Below are positions 30,427 to 39,475 of a stretch of 64,000 nucleotides of DNA, piece by piece. The notes under the pieces were generated by a model. The model had not been told where the DNA came from. It made no database searches and saw only the letters and a program-made list of their open reading frames with translations. This DNA is from Oscillospiraceae bacterium. Lineage in GTDB: Bacteria; Bacillota; Clostridia; Oscillospirales; Acutalibacteraceae. A program made the translations under genes and the position numbers. Location: contig SVOW01000015.1 in NCBI GenBank assembly GCA_015066175.1, positions 1 through 64,000 on the forward strand, written 5' to 3'. Each line of letters opens with the position of its first letter. The first letter of the stretch is position 1.

Positions 30427-32064
30427 TTGGACGAGAATAAAGAAAAAGAACTCAAAAAAGGCGAAGTGCCTGAAAACGATACTCTTTCTGCAGAAGAAAA
30501 GAAAGAAGTAGATGAAATTCTCGAAAACCTCAAAAAATCAAGAAACGAAGCTGTAACTGACTGGGACGGACTTGCTCAGGTAGGCGCAGGAAACGATGAA
30601 ATCATTGAAGAAGACGATGAAATCATTGAAGAAGATGAGGATGAGAAAGAAGAAAAACCTGAAAAGAAATCAGGCAAAAAATCTAAGAAAAAAGAAGAAG
30701 AATACGACGACGATGAGCTTTGCGTTGCTTGCGGTAAAAGAAAAAGATATACTGAAGTTGATGAGGATTCTCTTTATTGTAAAGTCTGCCGTGAAAAAAT
30801 GAAGAAAACTCCCATGAATTTCTGGGGTGTGCTGAGTTTTATTATGGCAATCTGCGCAGGTATTTTTGCAGTTGTGTGTTCAACTTACGCAATATCAATT
30901 GCAGTGCCTGTTATCAGAGGCGATAATTTTGCAAAGTCAGGCAAATATTATTCTGCAGTTTCAAGCTATCAGGAGGCAATACTCATTGCTGAAAAACTCA
31001 ATGCTGATATGAATCAGCAGAGCAGCCAGACTGCAACTCTTGAACAGCCGCAGACTTTCTTTGATGCAGGTAAAGCAACTTATGCAAAAATAATCAGAAC
31101 ATTCCATGATATGGGCTCTCTGCTTTCTGCACAGGATTATGTGACTCAGTTTGAAGAATTCAAAGCTCTTGAAAGCTTCAGATATGCTGATATAAAAGAA
31201 TATTCTGATTTGCTTTCAGGCTTTGCTGATACAGTTTCATTCATCAACACAAGATATCAGGGCGTTCTTTCAACTCTGCAGTATTCTTCGGATACAATGA
31301 AAATAGAAGACATCAAGCCCACTCTTGATGAACTTGAAGCACTTAAGAAAAGCCCTAACCACAACAAATATGCTGTTGCTTATATGCAGTCTTATATGTG
31401 TTCAGTGATTGACGGTACTGAAAAATATCAGATTAAATATCTTGAAGAAATCAGACAAGGCGGACTTGAATACGAAGGTATGTGCCTTTCACAGCTTTGT
31501 ATGCTTTATCTTGAAGAGGGCAATCTGGCAGAAGTTGAAAAGATATGCAACGATGCACTTAAAGCTGCCCCTGAAAGCATTGATTATTACGAATATCTTA
31601 TGAAAGTAAAAATCAGGCAGGGCAGACCTCAGGATGCACTTGAAATTTATTATCAGGCTGAAAAAGCTGTTGCTCTTGTTTATTATCCCGTTGACCCCAC
31701 AACAGGTCTTGGTGAATCTTATTCAATTCCCTACACACTCCTTACAGAAAAAGCTGTGTGCCATGCACTTCTCGGTCAGGAAGCAGAAGCTCTTGCTGCA
31801 ATAGACCAGTCGTATGCACAGGGAATTAATATTCACAATGCAAACGTATATGCATTGCTTCACTATGTTTACCATGTAAAAGGCACTGAACCTGTATATG
31901 AAGAAAATATTAAGATTCTTGACAGTGTGGATAACGGCTACGACACTGTTGTGAGCGTTTTTGAAACAAGTTCAGTTGAAATAAACAAAGATGTTCAGGC
32001 TGTAATCAACGGCGAAAAAACACTTGAAGATGTATTTGTAAGAGGGGAGGTTTACCTGAAATGA
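30427..32064 (+). CDS. membrane protein with zinc ribbon and helical repeat domain
   Basis: 545 residues. An acidic, low-complexity N terminus (repeated DEIIEED and lysine-rich runs) leads to a zinc-ribbon-like Cys pair set (CVACGKRK, YCKVC) at about residues 100-120. One membrane helix follows (about 138-162). The remaining 380 residues are TPR-like helical repeats (GKYYSAVSSYQEAILIAEKL, YLEEGNLAEVEKICNDALK, GRPQDALEIYYQAEKA). It starts at TTG 30427 behind TAGGAGG. Its stop overlaps the next start (ATGA). As first gene of a membrane-protein operon it may be an assembly or regulatory partner. No family name can be given. Confidence 0.65.
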   Translation: MDENKEKELKKGEVPENDTLSAEEKKEVDEILENLKKSRNEAVTDWDGLAQVGAGNDEIIEEDDEIIEEDEDEKEEKPEKKSGKKSKKKEEEYDDDELCVACGKRKRYTEVDEDSLYCKVCREKMKKTPMNFWGVLSFIMAICAGIFAVVCSTYAISIAVPVIRGDNFAKSGKYYSAVSSYQEAILIAEKLNADMNQQSSQTATLEQPQTFFDAGKATYAKIIRTFHDMGSLLSAQDYVTQFEEFKALESFRYADIKEYSDLLSGFADTVSFINTRYQGVLSTLQYSSDTMKIEDIKPTLDELEALKKSPNHNKYAVAYMQSYMCSVIDGTEKYQIKYLEEIRQGGLEYEGMCLSQLCMLYLEEGNLAEVEKICNDALKAAPESIDYYEYLMKVKIRQGRPQDALEIYYQAEKAVALVYYPVDPTTGLGESYSIPYTLLTEKAVCHALLGQEAEALAAIDQSYAQGINIHNANVYALLHYVYHVKGTEPVYEENIKILDSVDNGYDTVVSVFETSSVEINKDVQAVINGEKTLEDVFVRGEVYLK

Positions 32065-32579
32065 GATATATAAATGCTATAGTAAAAATCCTTACTTTTC
32101 CGGGTGGATTTTTAAGAGGTTTCTGGGAACAGCTTTTCTGCAAAATATACGGTATCCCCATTGAAAACAAAAAATATTTTCAGTTTAACGAAATGGCGGG
32201 CCACATTGAACACGAGCCCGTAAGCGATTCTGCAAAAAACTATTTTTTCTGCCTTTTCTCAGGAATGATGGTATTTCTGGCAGGCGTGCTTTTTGCAATC
32301 CCTGCAGTGATAAACCTTATGTTTCTTGATGTTATCAACGAAACATGGAGATTTTTCAGCATAGGTTTCCTTTACCTTGCGCTTTCAATGTTCACAAACC
32401 TTTTCCCGTCTATAGAAGATGCACTTACAATGTGGGAAAAGTATAAGTCAATGGACGGCGTAATGAAAGTGATTTTTGCACCGGGTGCTCTTGTTATGTA
32501 TGCAGGCGCTTATGCAGAAAATGTGGGTGCAACTTTAATTACTAATCTGGCATTAGCAGCAGTGGTGCTGTTTGTATGA
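32061..32579 (+). CDS. polytopic membrane protein, unknown
   Basis: 172 residues. The N terminus (KILTFPGGFLRGFWEQLFCKIYGIPIE) is followed by NEMAGHIEHEPV, with His and Glu residues that might bind metal, and then about three to four membrane helices (MMVFLAGVLFAIPAVINL, FFSIGFLYLALSMFTNLF). The first ATG overlaps the previous stop by four bases, and AGAGGGGAGG precedes it. It reads as a dedicated partner of the flanking membrane proteins. I do not recognise the family. Confidence 0.6.
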   Translation: MRYINAIVKILTFPGGFLRGFWEQLFCKIYGIPIENKKYFQFNEMAGHIEHEPVSDSAKNYFFCLFSGMMVFLAGVLFAIPAVINLMFLDVINETWRFFSIGFLYLALSMFTNLFPSIEDALTMWEKYKSMDGVMKVIFAPGALVMYAGAYAENVGATLITNLALAAVVLFV

Positions 32580-32611
32580 CTTTTAAAAAAATCAGGATAT
32601 GAGGTGGTAAA

Positions 32612-33505
32612 ATGACAGCAGATTTCAAAGCGGACAAAATTATGTTTATGATTGCCGCAGCAGTTATTGTGTTTGTAATAGCGCAGTCTGTTTTCTTCAT
32701 CGTTAAGTCATGGAAAAGGGCAAAAGAATTGGGTATTTCAGAAAGTACTCTCAAAAGCACAGTTTCTTCAAGTGCACTCTTTACTGTTGCACCTGCAATT
32801 TCAATTCTTGCAACAGTTTTCGTGCTTGCAAATGCACTTGGCATTGTCCTTCCCTGGATAAGACTTTCAGTTATCGGTAACTTGGCTTACGAAACAACTG
32901 CAGCACAGACAACACTTGACTATTGGGGCATTGCTCTTAACAAATCAGTCAGCGACCCGCAGCAGTTTGCAACAATTACAGTTGCAATGACAATCGGCAG
33001 TATCGCTCCCTTACTTATGATTCCTTTCCTTTGCAAACCTCTCCAGAAAAAAGTAGGTTTTGCAATGAACAAAGGCAAAGAAGATTCTGAAGATGACGAA
33101 GATGCACCGAAAAAGAAAACAAACCTTGGTGATGTTATTTCAGCAGGTGCTTTTATCGGCATTGTTGCTGCTTTCGTTGCGCGTGAAATCAACGGCAGAA
33201 CAGTTGCAACAACAAACAGACTTGACGCAGCAGGCAACAGTATTGTAAACGCAGACGGTACTATTGAAAAAGTGAAAAACATCACAGGCTCAGCAGGTGT
33301 TGTTTCAATCCTTGTTCTTATATGTTCAATGTTGTTTATGACAATTCTTACAATCATCTGCAAAAAATTCAAGCTCTCTAAACTTGAACCTTTCATTATG
33401 CCTATAGCAATGTTTGCAGCAATGGGAATGGCAATTCTGTTTATGAACTTCCTTCCCGAATCAGTTTCAGGCATGACATGGTATGAAATAGGAGCGGAGG
33501 TGTAA
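32612..33505 (+). CDS. polytopic membrane protein, DUF5058-like
   Basis: 297 residues with about seven membrane helices. The opening (MFMIAAAVIVFVIAQSVFFIVKSW, KRAKELGISESTLKSTV, SALFTVAPAISILATVFVLANALGIVLPWIRLSVIGNL) recalls DUF5058, a membrane family found beside a second membrane partner in gut Clostridia; the match is from memory. A charged cytosolic loop (EDSEDDEDAPKKKTN) divides it. Function is unestablished; a two-component carrier with the next gene is a fair inference since they are three bases apart. AGGTGG precedes the ATG. Confidence 0.62.
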   Translation: MTADFKADKIMFMIAAAVIVFVIAQSVFFIVKSWKRAKELGISESTLKSTVSSSALFTVAPAISILATVFVLANALGIVLPWIRLSVIGNLAYETTAAQTTLDYWGIALNKSVSDPQQFATITVAMTIGSIAPLLMIPFLCKPLQKKVGFAMNKGKEDSEDDEDAPKKKTNLGDVISAGAFIGIVAAFVAREINGRTVATTNRLDAAGNSIVNADGTIEKVKNITGSAGVVSILVLICSMLFMTILTIICKKFKLSKLEPFIMPIAMFAAMGMAILFMNFLPESVSGMTWYEIGAEV

Positions 33506-33508
33506 AAA

Positions 33509-34192
33509 ATGGCTAAAGAAAAATTTGTAAGTCCTAAAGAAAAGGATTATTTCGACAAAGTTCACAGATGGGGTGTTATGTGGACAATTGGCGCTATTTT
33601 AATGCTTCTTTCAATTCCCGTTCTTGTTTGCATTAAATTAAATGTTTTTCCTGACGGCAATGCTCTCAAGCAGGTTTTGCCTCAGCTTATGACTCTTTAT
33701 TGGCTCACAGCAATTGCTGAAGTTATTGCTTACGTGCCTATGCTTGGTGCCGGCGGTACATACCTTTCTTTCGTTACAGGTAACATTTCAAACCTTAAAC
33801 TTCCCGTTGGACTTAATGCCATGAATAGTGCAAAGGTAAAAGCAAATACTGAAGAAGGCGAAGTAATTGCTACAATCGCAATCGGCGTATCTGCTATTGT
33901 TACAACTATAATTATTGCTGTAGGTGTTGTTATCTTCTCATTGTTTGTTGGCCCTGAAGTGCTTCAGGCTCCCGCAATCAAACCTGCATTCGACTTTGTT
34001 CTTCCTGCACTTTTCGGTGCTCTTGCAGCAAGCTATTTCGGAAAATATTGGAAACTTGTTATCGTTGGTGTGCTCGTTGGTGTGATTGTGCTTATCTTCT
34101 CACCTGCAATGGGTGTTGGTACACTTATGTTTATCACAATCGTTGCAACACTTGCAGCAGGTTTCGGTATGTACAAACTTAAATGGCTTTGA
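33509..34192 (+). CDS. polytopic membrane protein, partner of the preceding gene
   Basis: 227 residues with six or so membrane helices: WGVMWTIGAILMLLSIPVLV, LMTLYWLTAIAEVIAYVPML, a Gly-rich GAGGTYLSFVTGNISNLKLPV loop, then IATIAIGVSAIVTTIIIAV and two C-terminal spans. The loop between helices 2 and 3 has the look of a substrate path. The gene follows by three bases with GCGGAGG overlapping the end of its neighbour, so both should be made in equal amounts. The next gene, rpe, is 15 bases away. This suggests uptake or export of a pentose-related compound, but that is only context. Confidence 0.6.
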   Translation: MAKEKFVSPKEKDYFDKVHRWGVMWTIGAILMLLSIPVLVCIKLNVFPDGNALKQVLPQLMTLYWLTAIAEVIAYVPMLGAGGTYLSFVTGNISNLKLPVGLNAMNSAKVKANTEEGEVIATIAIGVSAIVTTIIIAVGVVIFSLFVGPEVLQAPAIKPAFDFVLPALFGALAASYFGKYWKLVIVGVLVGVIVLIFSPAMGVGTLMFITIVATLAAGFGMYKLKWL

Positions 34193-34207
34193 TAGGGTGA
34201 TTTAAGA

Positions 34208-34864
34208 ATGATTAAAATTTCTCCGTCAATGCTTTCCTGCGATTTTTCAAAAATAGGCAGTGAAGCAGAAGAAATTTCAAAATCAGGGGCAGATATGCTC
34301 CATCTTGACGTAATGGACGGTCATTTTGTGCCGAATATTACTTTTGGTGCTCCCGTTATAAAATCAATAAGGCATACAAGCGACATTGTGTTTGATGTTC
34401 ATCTGATGATTTCAGAGCCGCTGAAATATGCAGAAGATTTTGTAAAAGCAGGGGCAGACATTGTCACCTTCCACGTTGAATGTGACAGTGATATAAAAGA
34501 AACAATTGAAAAAATCAAGTCACTTTCCTGCAAGGTAGGCTTAAGCGTAAAGCCGGAAACTCCCATAGAAGCAGTTTTCCCCTACCTTGACCAAATTGAT
34601 ATGGTGCTTGTGATGACAGTTGAACCCGGTTTCGGCGGACAGAGTTTTATGTATGACCAGATGGAAAAAATTTCTCTGCTTAAAGAAAAAATCCGCGAAA
34701 CAGGAAAAACCATCGACATTCAGGTCGATGGCGGAATAAACGATGAAACTGTGTCGGTTGCAGCAAAAGCAGGAGCAAATGTTTTTGTTGCAGGCAGTGC
34801 CGTATTCGGCGGTGACTATAAAGAAAGAATTTCATCACTTCGCAACAGAGCAACTGCTGAATAA
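34208..34864 (+). CDS. rpe: ribulose-phosphate 3-epimerase
   Basis: 218 residues. Rpe interconverts ribulose-5-phosphate and xylulose-5-phosphate in the pentose phosphate pathway. The TIM barrel shows ISPSMLSCDF, HLDVMDGHFVPNITFG (metal His/Asp), DVHLMISEP, TFHVECD, VMTVEPGFGGQSF and QVDGGI, with the phosphate loop VAGSAVFGG. Full length for the family. It is the last gene of the membrane operon (15-base gap, AGGGTGA before ATG) and converges with mecA; the 9-bp gap between them holds no clear strong terminator. Confidence 0.95.
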   Translation: MIKISPSMLSCDFSKIGSEAEEISKSGADMLHLDVMDGHFVPNITFGAPVIKSIRHTSDIVFDVHLMISEPLKYAEDFVKAGADIVTFHVECDSDIKETIEKIKSLSCKVGLSVKPETPIEAVFPYLDQIDMVLVMTVEPGFGGQSFMYDQMEKISLLKEKIRETGKTIDIQVDGGINDETVSVAAKAGANVFVAGSAVFGGDYKERISSLRNRATAE

Positions 34865-34873
34865 ATCAGAGCA

Positions 34874-35419
34874 TTATTTTTCAGCGGTTACAATGCCGAA
34901 GTTTGATGATTTCAGATGCCAATGTTCTTTAGTTATCTCTGCTGCGAGCTTACCCTCGCGGCAGGGATGAGAATATTCTCTGAACCTGATTTTTGTAATC
35001 AGTTTTTCGTTGAAAGGCGTAATAAGACGGAATTTTCCTTTGTTGTCTGAATATAAATCGCCTAAAAGGATATTATCTTTTAATGAAGAGAATAAATCTA
35101 TTACGTTGTCCAACGAATCAAATTCATAAACCTCTTCTCGCCTGAACACATCTCTTTTTATGCTTTCAGGAATGTCGTTGATAGTAAAAAAAATCACACA
35201 ACCGCCCTTGTCAAGAGGGATAGTTTCGATTGTGAGTTTTCCTGAAGGGTCAATATCACGTTTAAGCTCGGTGCGTGCTCTGTCGAGAATGGTCCAGATA
35301 ACACGTCGTGTTTCAATATTGGAGTAGTCCATATTTTCGTATGTAATATCAAGTTCAACCATATCATCGTGGTTGAGCTCAACAATGATTTTCGCTTTGT
35401 TAGGTGAATTTATTTTCAT
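34874..35419 (-). CDS. mecA: MecA-like ClpC adaptor
   Basis: 181 residues. MecA-family adaptors feed substrates to ClpC/ClpP. The N-terminal domain shows ITYENMDYSNIETRRVIWTILDRARTEL, resembling the family's substrate-binding part. After a short linker the C-terminal ClpC-binding part (GCVIFFTIND, YEFDSLDNVIDLFSSL, FRLI) is present. It is shorter than Bacillus MecA (about 218), mostly in the linker. Minus strand, single gene, GAGGTAA before the ATG. The alternative is a MecA paralogue of YpbH type. Confidence 0.78.
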   Translation of the reverse strand: MKINSPNKAKIIVELNHDDMVELDITYENMDYSNIETRRVIWTILDRARTELKRDIDPSGKLTIETIPLDKGGCVIFFTINDIPESIKRDVFRREEVYEFDSLDNVIDLFSSLKDNILLGDLYSDNKGKFRLITPFNEKLITKIRFREYSHPCREGKLAAEITKEHWHLKSSNFGIVTAEK

Positions 35420-35520
35420 TGAAATTACCTCGCTTTGTTAATAACTTCTTAATATTATAATATACTTTCATTGCTTGTTCTGCAATGCAAAATTTTTGGA
35501 AATTCAGGAGGGATAATCAT

Positions 35521-35766
35521 ATGGCACGCAAAACAAATAAAAAAATGCCGGTACTGAGCAAAAACAGAAAAAGTTTTTATGATTTCCGCAAGGATTATCC
35601 CGGAAATGCTTACACCCGCATGAGGGAAAAAGAAAACAGCGAAATTTATGATACAAAGGGCAAAATAAAATTGGCTCTTGCAATTTTAGCAGTGGTGCTT
35701 TTGTTTTTGCTTGCGTATTTTGTAACATATACACTTTTAGAAATTTCACATCAACCGATAGGATGA
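35521..35766 (+). CDS. small single-pass membrane protein
   Basis: 81 residues, unknown. A basic N-terminal half (ARKTNKKMPVLSKNRKSFYDFRKDYPGN) is followed by one membrane helix at about 50-72 (LALAILAVVLLFLLAYFVTYTLL). ATG 35521 is chosen because GGAGGG precedes it by seven bases. It lies seven bases upstream of the GH13 gene and is probably co-transcribed. It may be a topology or regulatory partner; nothing more can be said. Confidence 0.65.
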   Translation: MARKTNKKMPVLSKNRKSFYDFRKDYPGNAYTRMREKENSEIYDTKGKIKLALAILAVVLLFLLAYFVTYTLLEISHQPIG

Positions 35767-35772
35767 ATCAGT

Positions 35773-37641
35773 TTGTATATACCTTATAATTCAAGAAAAG
35801 ATTATCATAAAAGTAAATTCGGAGCGGTAGAAGAAGGCTCTGCAGTAGTTTTCAGGATAGTTATGCCGAGAAATTTTTCAGTTTCTGCGGCATATCTTGC
35901 TGTTAAAGAAGAATTCAGCCACACCAAAACTTATATTTCAATGCAGTGGGAAAAAATGCAGGGAGATAACGAAGAATGGTGGAGAGTGGAATTCACTCCT
36001 GAAAAAGCGGGACTTTATTTTTACCACTTTGAATACGACACGCCTTTCGGCAGAAGCGTTATTCTGCTGCAGAAAGACGGTTGCGGCTATATCAACACTC
36101 AGGGCAGAGACTGGCAGCTTACAGTTTACGAAAAAGGCTTTTCCTGTCCGCAGAAATTCAAGGGCGGAATAATTTATCAGATTTTTCCTGATAGATTTGC
36201 CTTTTCAGGGAAAGATAAAAAAGATATCCCATCATACAGAGTGCTGAGAAACGATAGGGAAAACGAGCCTTACTGGCGGCCTGATGAAAAGGGGATTACT
36301 CTCAATAACGATTTCTTTGGGGGTGACCTTGAAGGAATACGCGAAAAGCTTGATTACCTTGAAAGCCTGGGAGTAAGCTGCATCTATCTCAACCCTATTT
36401 TCAAAGCCCATTCAAACCATCGCTACGATACAGGCGACTATCTTACAATTGACCCGCTTTTAGGTGATGAAGAAGATTTTAAGAATCTTTGCAAGGATGC
36501 AAAAGAAAAAGGAATTTCAATTATTCTTGACGGCGTTTTCAGCCACACGGGAGACGACAGCACTTATTTTAACAAATACGGAAATTATGAATCGGTAGGT
36601 GCATATCAGTCTGAAAATTCGCCATATTACAGTTGGTATAAATTCAGAAGTTTCCCTGATGATTACGAAAGTTGGTGGGGGATTGATATTCTCCCTGAAG
36701 TGATGGAAGAAAACGAAGATTTTTTAGATTTTATCACAGGGGAAAATGGCGTTTTGAGAAAATGGATGAAGCTTGGTGCAGACGGCTGGCGACTTGATGT
36801 TGCAGACGAATTGCCTGATGTTTTCCTTGACAGATTAAGAAGCGCTGTAAAATCAGAAAAAGAAGATGCCCTTGTTTTGGGCGAAGTGTGGGAAGATGCG
36901 TCAAACAAAGTAAGTTATTCTGTAAGAAGACGCTATCTTTTGGGCAGACAGCTTGACAGTGTTATGAATTATCCCTTTGCCGATGCAATAATCAGATTTG
37001 CAAGGACAGGCGACACTTCTTCTTTTTCAGAAACGATTATGACTGTGCTTGAAAATTACCCACGATGCGTTACAGATGTGCTTATGAATCACATCGGCTC
37101 ACACGATACTATGCGAGTTATCAATGCCCTTGCAGGCGAAAGCCTCCGGAATAGATCACGTGACTGGCAGTCAGGCAGAAAACTTTCAGAAAGCGACTAC
37201 AAAAAAGGTATTCAGCTTGTGAAACTTGCTTCAGTGATTCAGTACACTCTGCCGGGTATTCCGTCTGTTTATTACGGCGACGAAATCGGTATGCAGGGCT
37301 ATGCAGACCCATTCAACAGAGCTTGCTTTATAGAAGAAAATGCAGAAAAATCACTTCTTGAGCATTACAGAAAGCTTGGCGGAATCAGAAGGTCTAATTC
37401 CTGTTTTGCAGAAGGTGATTTCAGATTTATCAGCTGCGAAAGAGCCTGCGTTGCTTTTGTCAGAAGTGATGAAAGTCAGGAAATTCTTGTAATTGCAAAC
37501 AGAAATGAAACAGATATTGAATATTATCTGCACGAAGAATGGCATTCTTCAGAAATTCTTATGGGCGCAGAGGAGTGCTCATATTATGTGAAAGTGCCGA
37601 AAATGAGTGCCGTAATTTTACGAAGATACAAGCGATTTTAA
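35773..37641 (+). CDS. GH13 alpha-glucan hydrolase (neopullulanase/cyclomaltodextrinase type)
   Basis: 622 residues, no signal peptide, so it acts inside the cell on imported maltodextrins. The N-terminal beta-sandwich (1-125) resembles the N domain of neopullulanases. The barrel has GIIYQIFPDRF, region I DGVFSHTG, region II GWRLDVADE with nucleophile Asp342, region III VLGEVWED with acid Glu371, and region IV NHIGSHDTMR with Asp445. A C-terminal beta domain ends the chain. It starts at TTG 35773. A sugar ABC importer of maltose type lies far off at 59803; a functional link is possible but not shown. Confidence 0.9.
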   Translation: MYIPYNSRKDYHKSKFGAVEEGSAVVFRIVMPRNFSVSAAYLAVKEEFSHTKTYISMQWEKMQGDNEEWWRVEFTPEKAGLYFYHFEYDTPFGRSVILLQKDGCGYINTQGRDWQLTVYEKGFSCPQKFKGGIIYQIFPDRFAFSGKDKKDIPSYRVLRNDRENEPYWRPDEKGITLNNDFFGGDLEGIREKLDYLESLGVSCIYLNPIFKAHSNHRYDTGDYLTIDPLLGDEEDFKNLCKDAKEKGISIILDGVFSHTGDDSTYFNKYGNYESVGAYQSENSPYYSWYKFRSFPDDYESWWGIDILPEVMEENEDFLDFITGENGVLRKWMKLGADGWRLDVADELPDVFLDRLRSAVKSEKEDALVLGEVWEDASNKVSYSVRRRYLLGRQLDSVMNYPFADAIIRFARTGDTSSFSETIMTVLENYPRCVTDVLMNHIGSHDTMRVINALAGESLRNRSRDWQSGRKLSESDYKKGIQLVKLASVIQYTLPGIPSVYYGDEIGMQGYADPFNRACFIEENAEKSLLEHYRKLGGIRRSNSCFAEGDFRFISCERACVAFVRSDESQEILVIANRNETDIEYYLHEEWHSSEILMGAEECSYYVKVPKMSAVILRRYKRF

Positions 37642-37670
37642 TTGACATAAATTATTAATTAGTGTATAAT
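37642..37670 (+). promoter_or_regulatory. consensus promoter of tarI-tarJ-tarL-dnaA-maf
   Basis: TTGACA (37642-37647), exactly 17 bases, TATAAT (37665-37670). It is the only perfect -35/-10 pair I found in the window. ATG 37709 follows behind GAAAGGATAGG. No other promoter is visible before dnaA, which lies four genes down. Confidence 0.88.
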
Positions 37671-37708
37671 TATTTTCCCTTATTTCAGACAAGAAAGGAT
37701 AGGATAGT

Positions 37709-38416
37709 ATGAATATTGCAGTAATTCTTGCAGGCGGCACAGGCAGCCGTATGGGTATGGTGGACAAACCAAAGCAGTTTATCGACATCTACGGAAAACC
37801 TGTTGTAATCCACACCATTGAAGCATTTGAAATCAACGAAAATATCGATGCTATCTGCGTAATCTGCACTAAAGAGTGGCAGGAAGACCTTTCAATCTGG
37901 ATTAAAGAATACGATATACGCAAGGTGCGTTGGATTGGTGATGCAGGCAAAACACGTCAGGAATCTTCTCTTAATGCACTTGATGCGATCAAAGACGATG
38001 TGAAAGACGATGATATTATTATCATTCACGATTCTGCACGTCCGCTTATTTCACAGCGTATCATTAACGATAATATCGAAAAAGTTAAAGAGTGCGGTGC
38101 TTGTGACACAGTAATTCCTGCTCAGGATACAATTATCCGTTCAGTTGACGGCGAAACACTTGAGTCTATTCCCGTAAGACGTGAACTTTACCTTGGTCAG
38201 ACACCACAGTCTTTCAGACATTCCATTGTAAGAAAAGCATATGACGATTATTTTGCTTTGCCTGAAAATGAACGCCCTGTTATGACAGATGACTGCGGCC
38301 TTGTGCTTGCAAGCGGAGTGAAAATCGGTATGGCAATGGGTGATAAACTTAATATGAAGATGACAACAATGGAAGACTTGCTTCTTATCAAGTCAATTGT
38401 AAGAACTTCGAGGTGA
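37709..38416 (+). CDS. tarI: ribitol-5-phosphate cytidylyltransferase
   Basis: 235 residues of the IspD/TarI nucleotidyltransferase family. TarI makes CDP-ribitol from CTP and ribitol-5-phosphate. Motifs: VILAGGTGSRMGMVDKPKQF (CTP loop), GKTRQESSLNAL, HDSARPLIS, AQDTIIRS, QTPQSFRHS and TDDCGLVLASG. IspD (MEP cytidylyltransferase) has the same motifs, but the dehydrogenase and polymerase genes that follow make the ribitol role more likely. The tarJ gene starts six bases after the stop. Cytosolic. Confidence 0.87.
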   Translation: MNIAVILAGGTGSRMGMVDKPKQFIDIYGKPVVIHTIEAFEINENIDAICVICTKEWQEDLSIWIKEYDIRKVRWIGDAGKTRQESSLNALDAIKDDVKDDDIIIIHDSARPLISQRIINDNIEKVKECGACDTVIPAQDTIIRSVDGETLESIPVRRELYLGQTPQSFRHSIVRKAYDDYFALPENERPVMTDDCGLVLASGVKIGMAMGDKLNMKMTTMEDLLLIKSIVRTSR

Positions 38417-38422
38417 CGGAAA

Positions 38423-39463
38423 GTGTTTGTAAAAAGTTACAAAATTACCGAGCCCGGATGTTTTGAAATTTTCGTTGAAGATATAAATGAAGACGATGTG
38501 CTTGTAAGGCCTGAATACCTTGCAATATGCAAGGCTGATATCAGGTACTACAAAGGCAACCGTTCAAGGACTGTGCTTAAAAGAAAATTTCCCATGAGCC
38601 TTGTGCACGAGGGCATCGGCGTTGTGGCACGTGATAAAAACGGCAGATTCACTTCAGGACAGAGAGTTGTTATGGTGCCCTGTGAAAATGCGGTATGTGA
38701 CGGCACAAAATGTGTTTCCTGCGTAAGGGAATACGATTACCTTATGGATAATTATTGTCCCAGGTCAAGCTTCCGTTCAAGCAATGCTGACGGATTCAGC
38801 AAGGAAATGATAAATATCAGAGCAGATTATCTTCTCCCCATCCCCGATTCAATCGGCGAAGAGGCAGTTTTTGCCGAGCTTATCTCAGTTGGCTGCTGTG
38901 CCCTGAGAAGAGCAGGCATAACAGAAGGAAAGGTCAAAGAGATTTCTGTCTGGGGCGATGGCATTATGGGTTATATAATTGCCCTTGTTGCTCATTACGG
39001 CATAGGTGCAAAGGTTAATGTTATAGGCATTAACAAAGAAAAACTCAGAATGTTTGATTTCGCGTCAACTTATCTTGCAAACGATATTTCTGCCTTATCT
39101 AAAACATCACTCTGCATTGAGGCTGTTGGCGGAAATGGTGCTGCAAGTGCAATAAATCAGGCGATAGATTCATCTCTTTCAGGAGGCACGATTATCCTTT
39201 GCGGTGTGTCAGGTGAAAATGCCCCCATCAACACACGTCTTATACTTGAAAAAGGTCTTTCATTGCTTGGCTCAACCCGTTCAAATGTGGGGGATTTTGA
39301 AAAAGCATTGAAACTGCTTGAAAATGAAGAATTCAGAAAACGTATTCTCCGCCTTGTGGAGGGTGTGGATGTGGTTGATGATATCAGAAAATATTATGAA
39401 GCTTTTGAAAATGCTTCACGTTCAGAATCTCTGGGCAAAAGAATCATAAAACTTGTTTTCTGA
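38423..39463 (+). CDS. tarJ: ribitol-5-phosphate 2-dehydrogenase
   Basis: 346 residues, zinc alcohol-dehydrogenase fold, reducing ribulose-5-phosphate to ribitol-5-phosphate for TarI. It shows the zinc ligand region CKADIRYY and SLVHEGIG, the TarJ-like stretch RVVMVPCENAVCDGTKCVSC, a Rossmann part (VWGDGIMGYIIALVAHYG) and a C-terminal GSTRSNVGDFEKAL. It starts at GTG 38423 with GAGGTGACGG before it. The order tarI-tarJ-polymerase is as in Gram-positives with poly(ribitol phosphate) teichoic acid. Confidence 0.87.
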   Translation: MFVKSYKITEPGCFEIFVEDINEDDVLVRPEYLAICKADIRYYKGNRSRTVLKRKFPMSLVHEGIGVVARDKNGRFTSGQRVVMVPCENAVCDGTKCVSCVREYDYLMDNYCPRSSFRSSNADGFSKEMINIRADYLLPIPDSIGEEAVFAELISVGCCALRRAGITEGKVKEISVWGDGIMGYIIALVAHYGIGAKVNVIGINKEKLRMFDFASTYLANDISALSKTSLCIEAVGGNGAASAINQAIDSSLSGGTIILCGVSGENAPINTRLILEKGLSLLGSTRSNVGDFEKALKLLENEEFRKRILRLVEGVDVVDDIRKYYEAFENASRSESLGKRIIKLVF

Positions 39464-39475
39464 GGAAGTGCTTTT

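Noticed and set aside
31926-31934. DnaA box (TGTGGATAA), also at 936-944
   Set aside because: Both perfect matches are single, inside coding sequence and far from dnaA. About one match is expected by chance, and there is no cluster that would suggest an origin.
37709-38416. ispD (isoprenoid pathway) as the sole reading
   Set aside because: Motifs fit both, but the immediate tarJ and polyol-phosphate transferase genes favour ribitol activation; the dual role remains possible.
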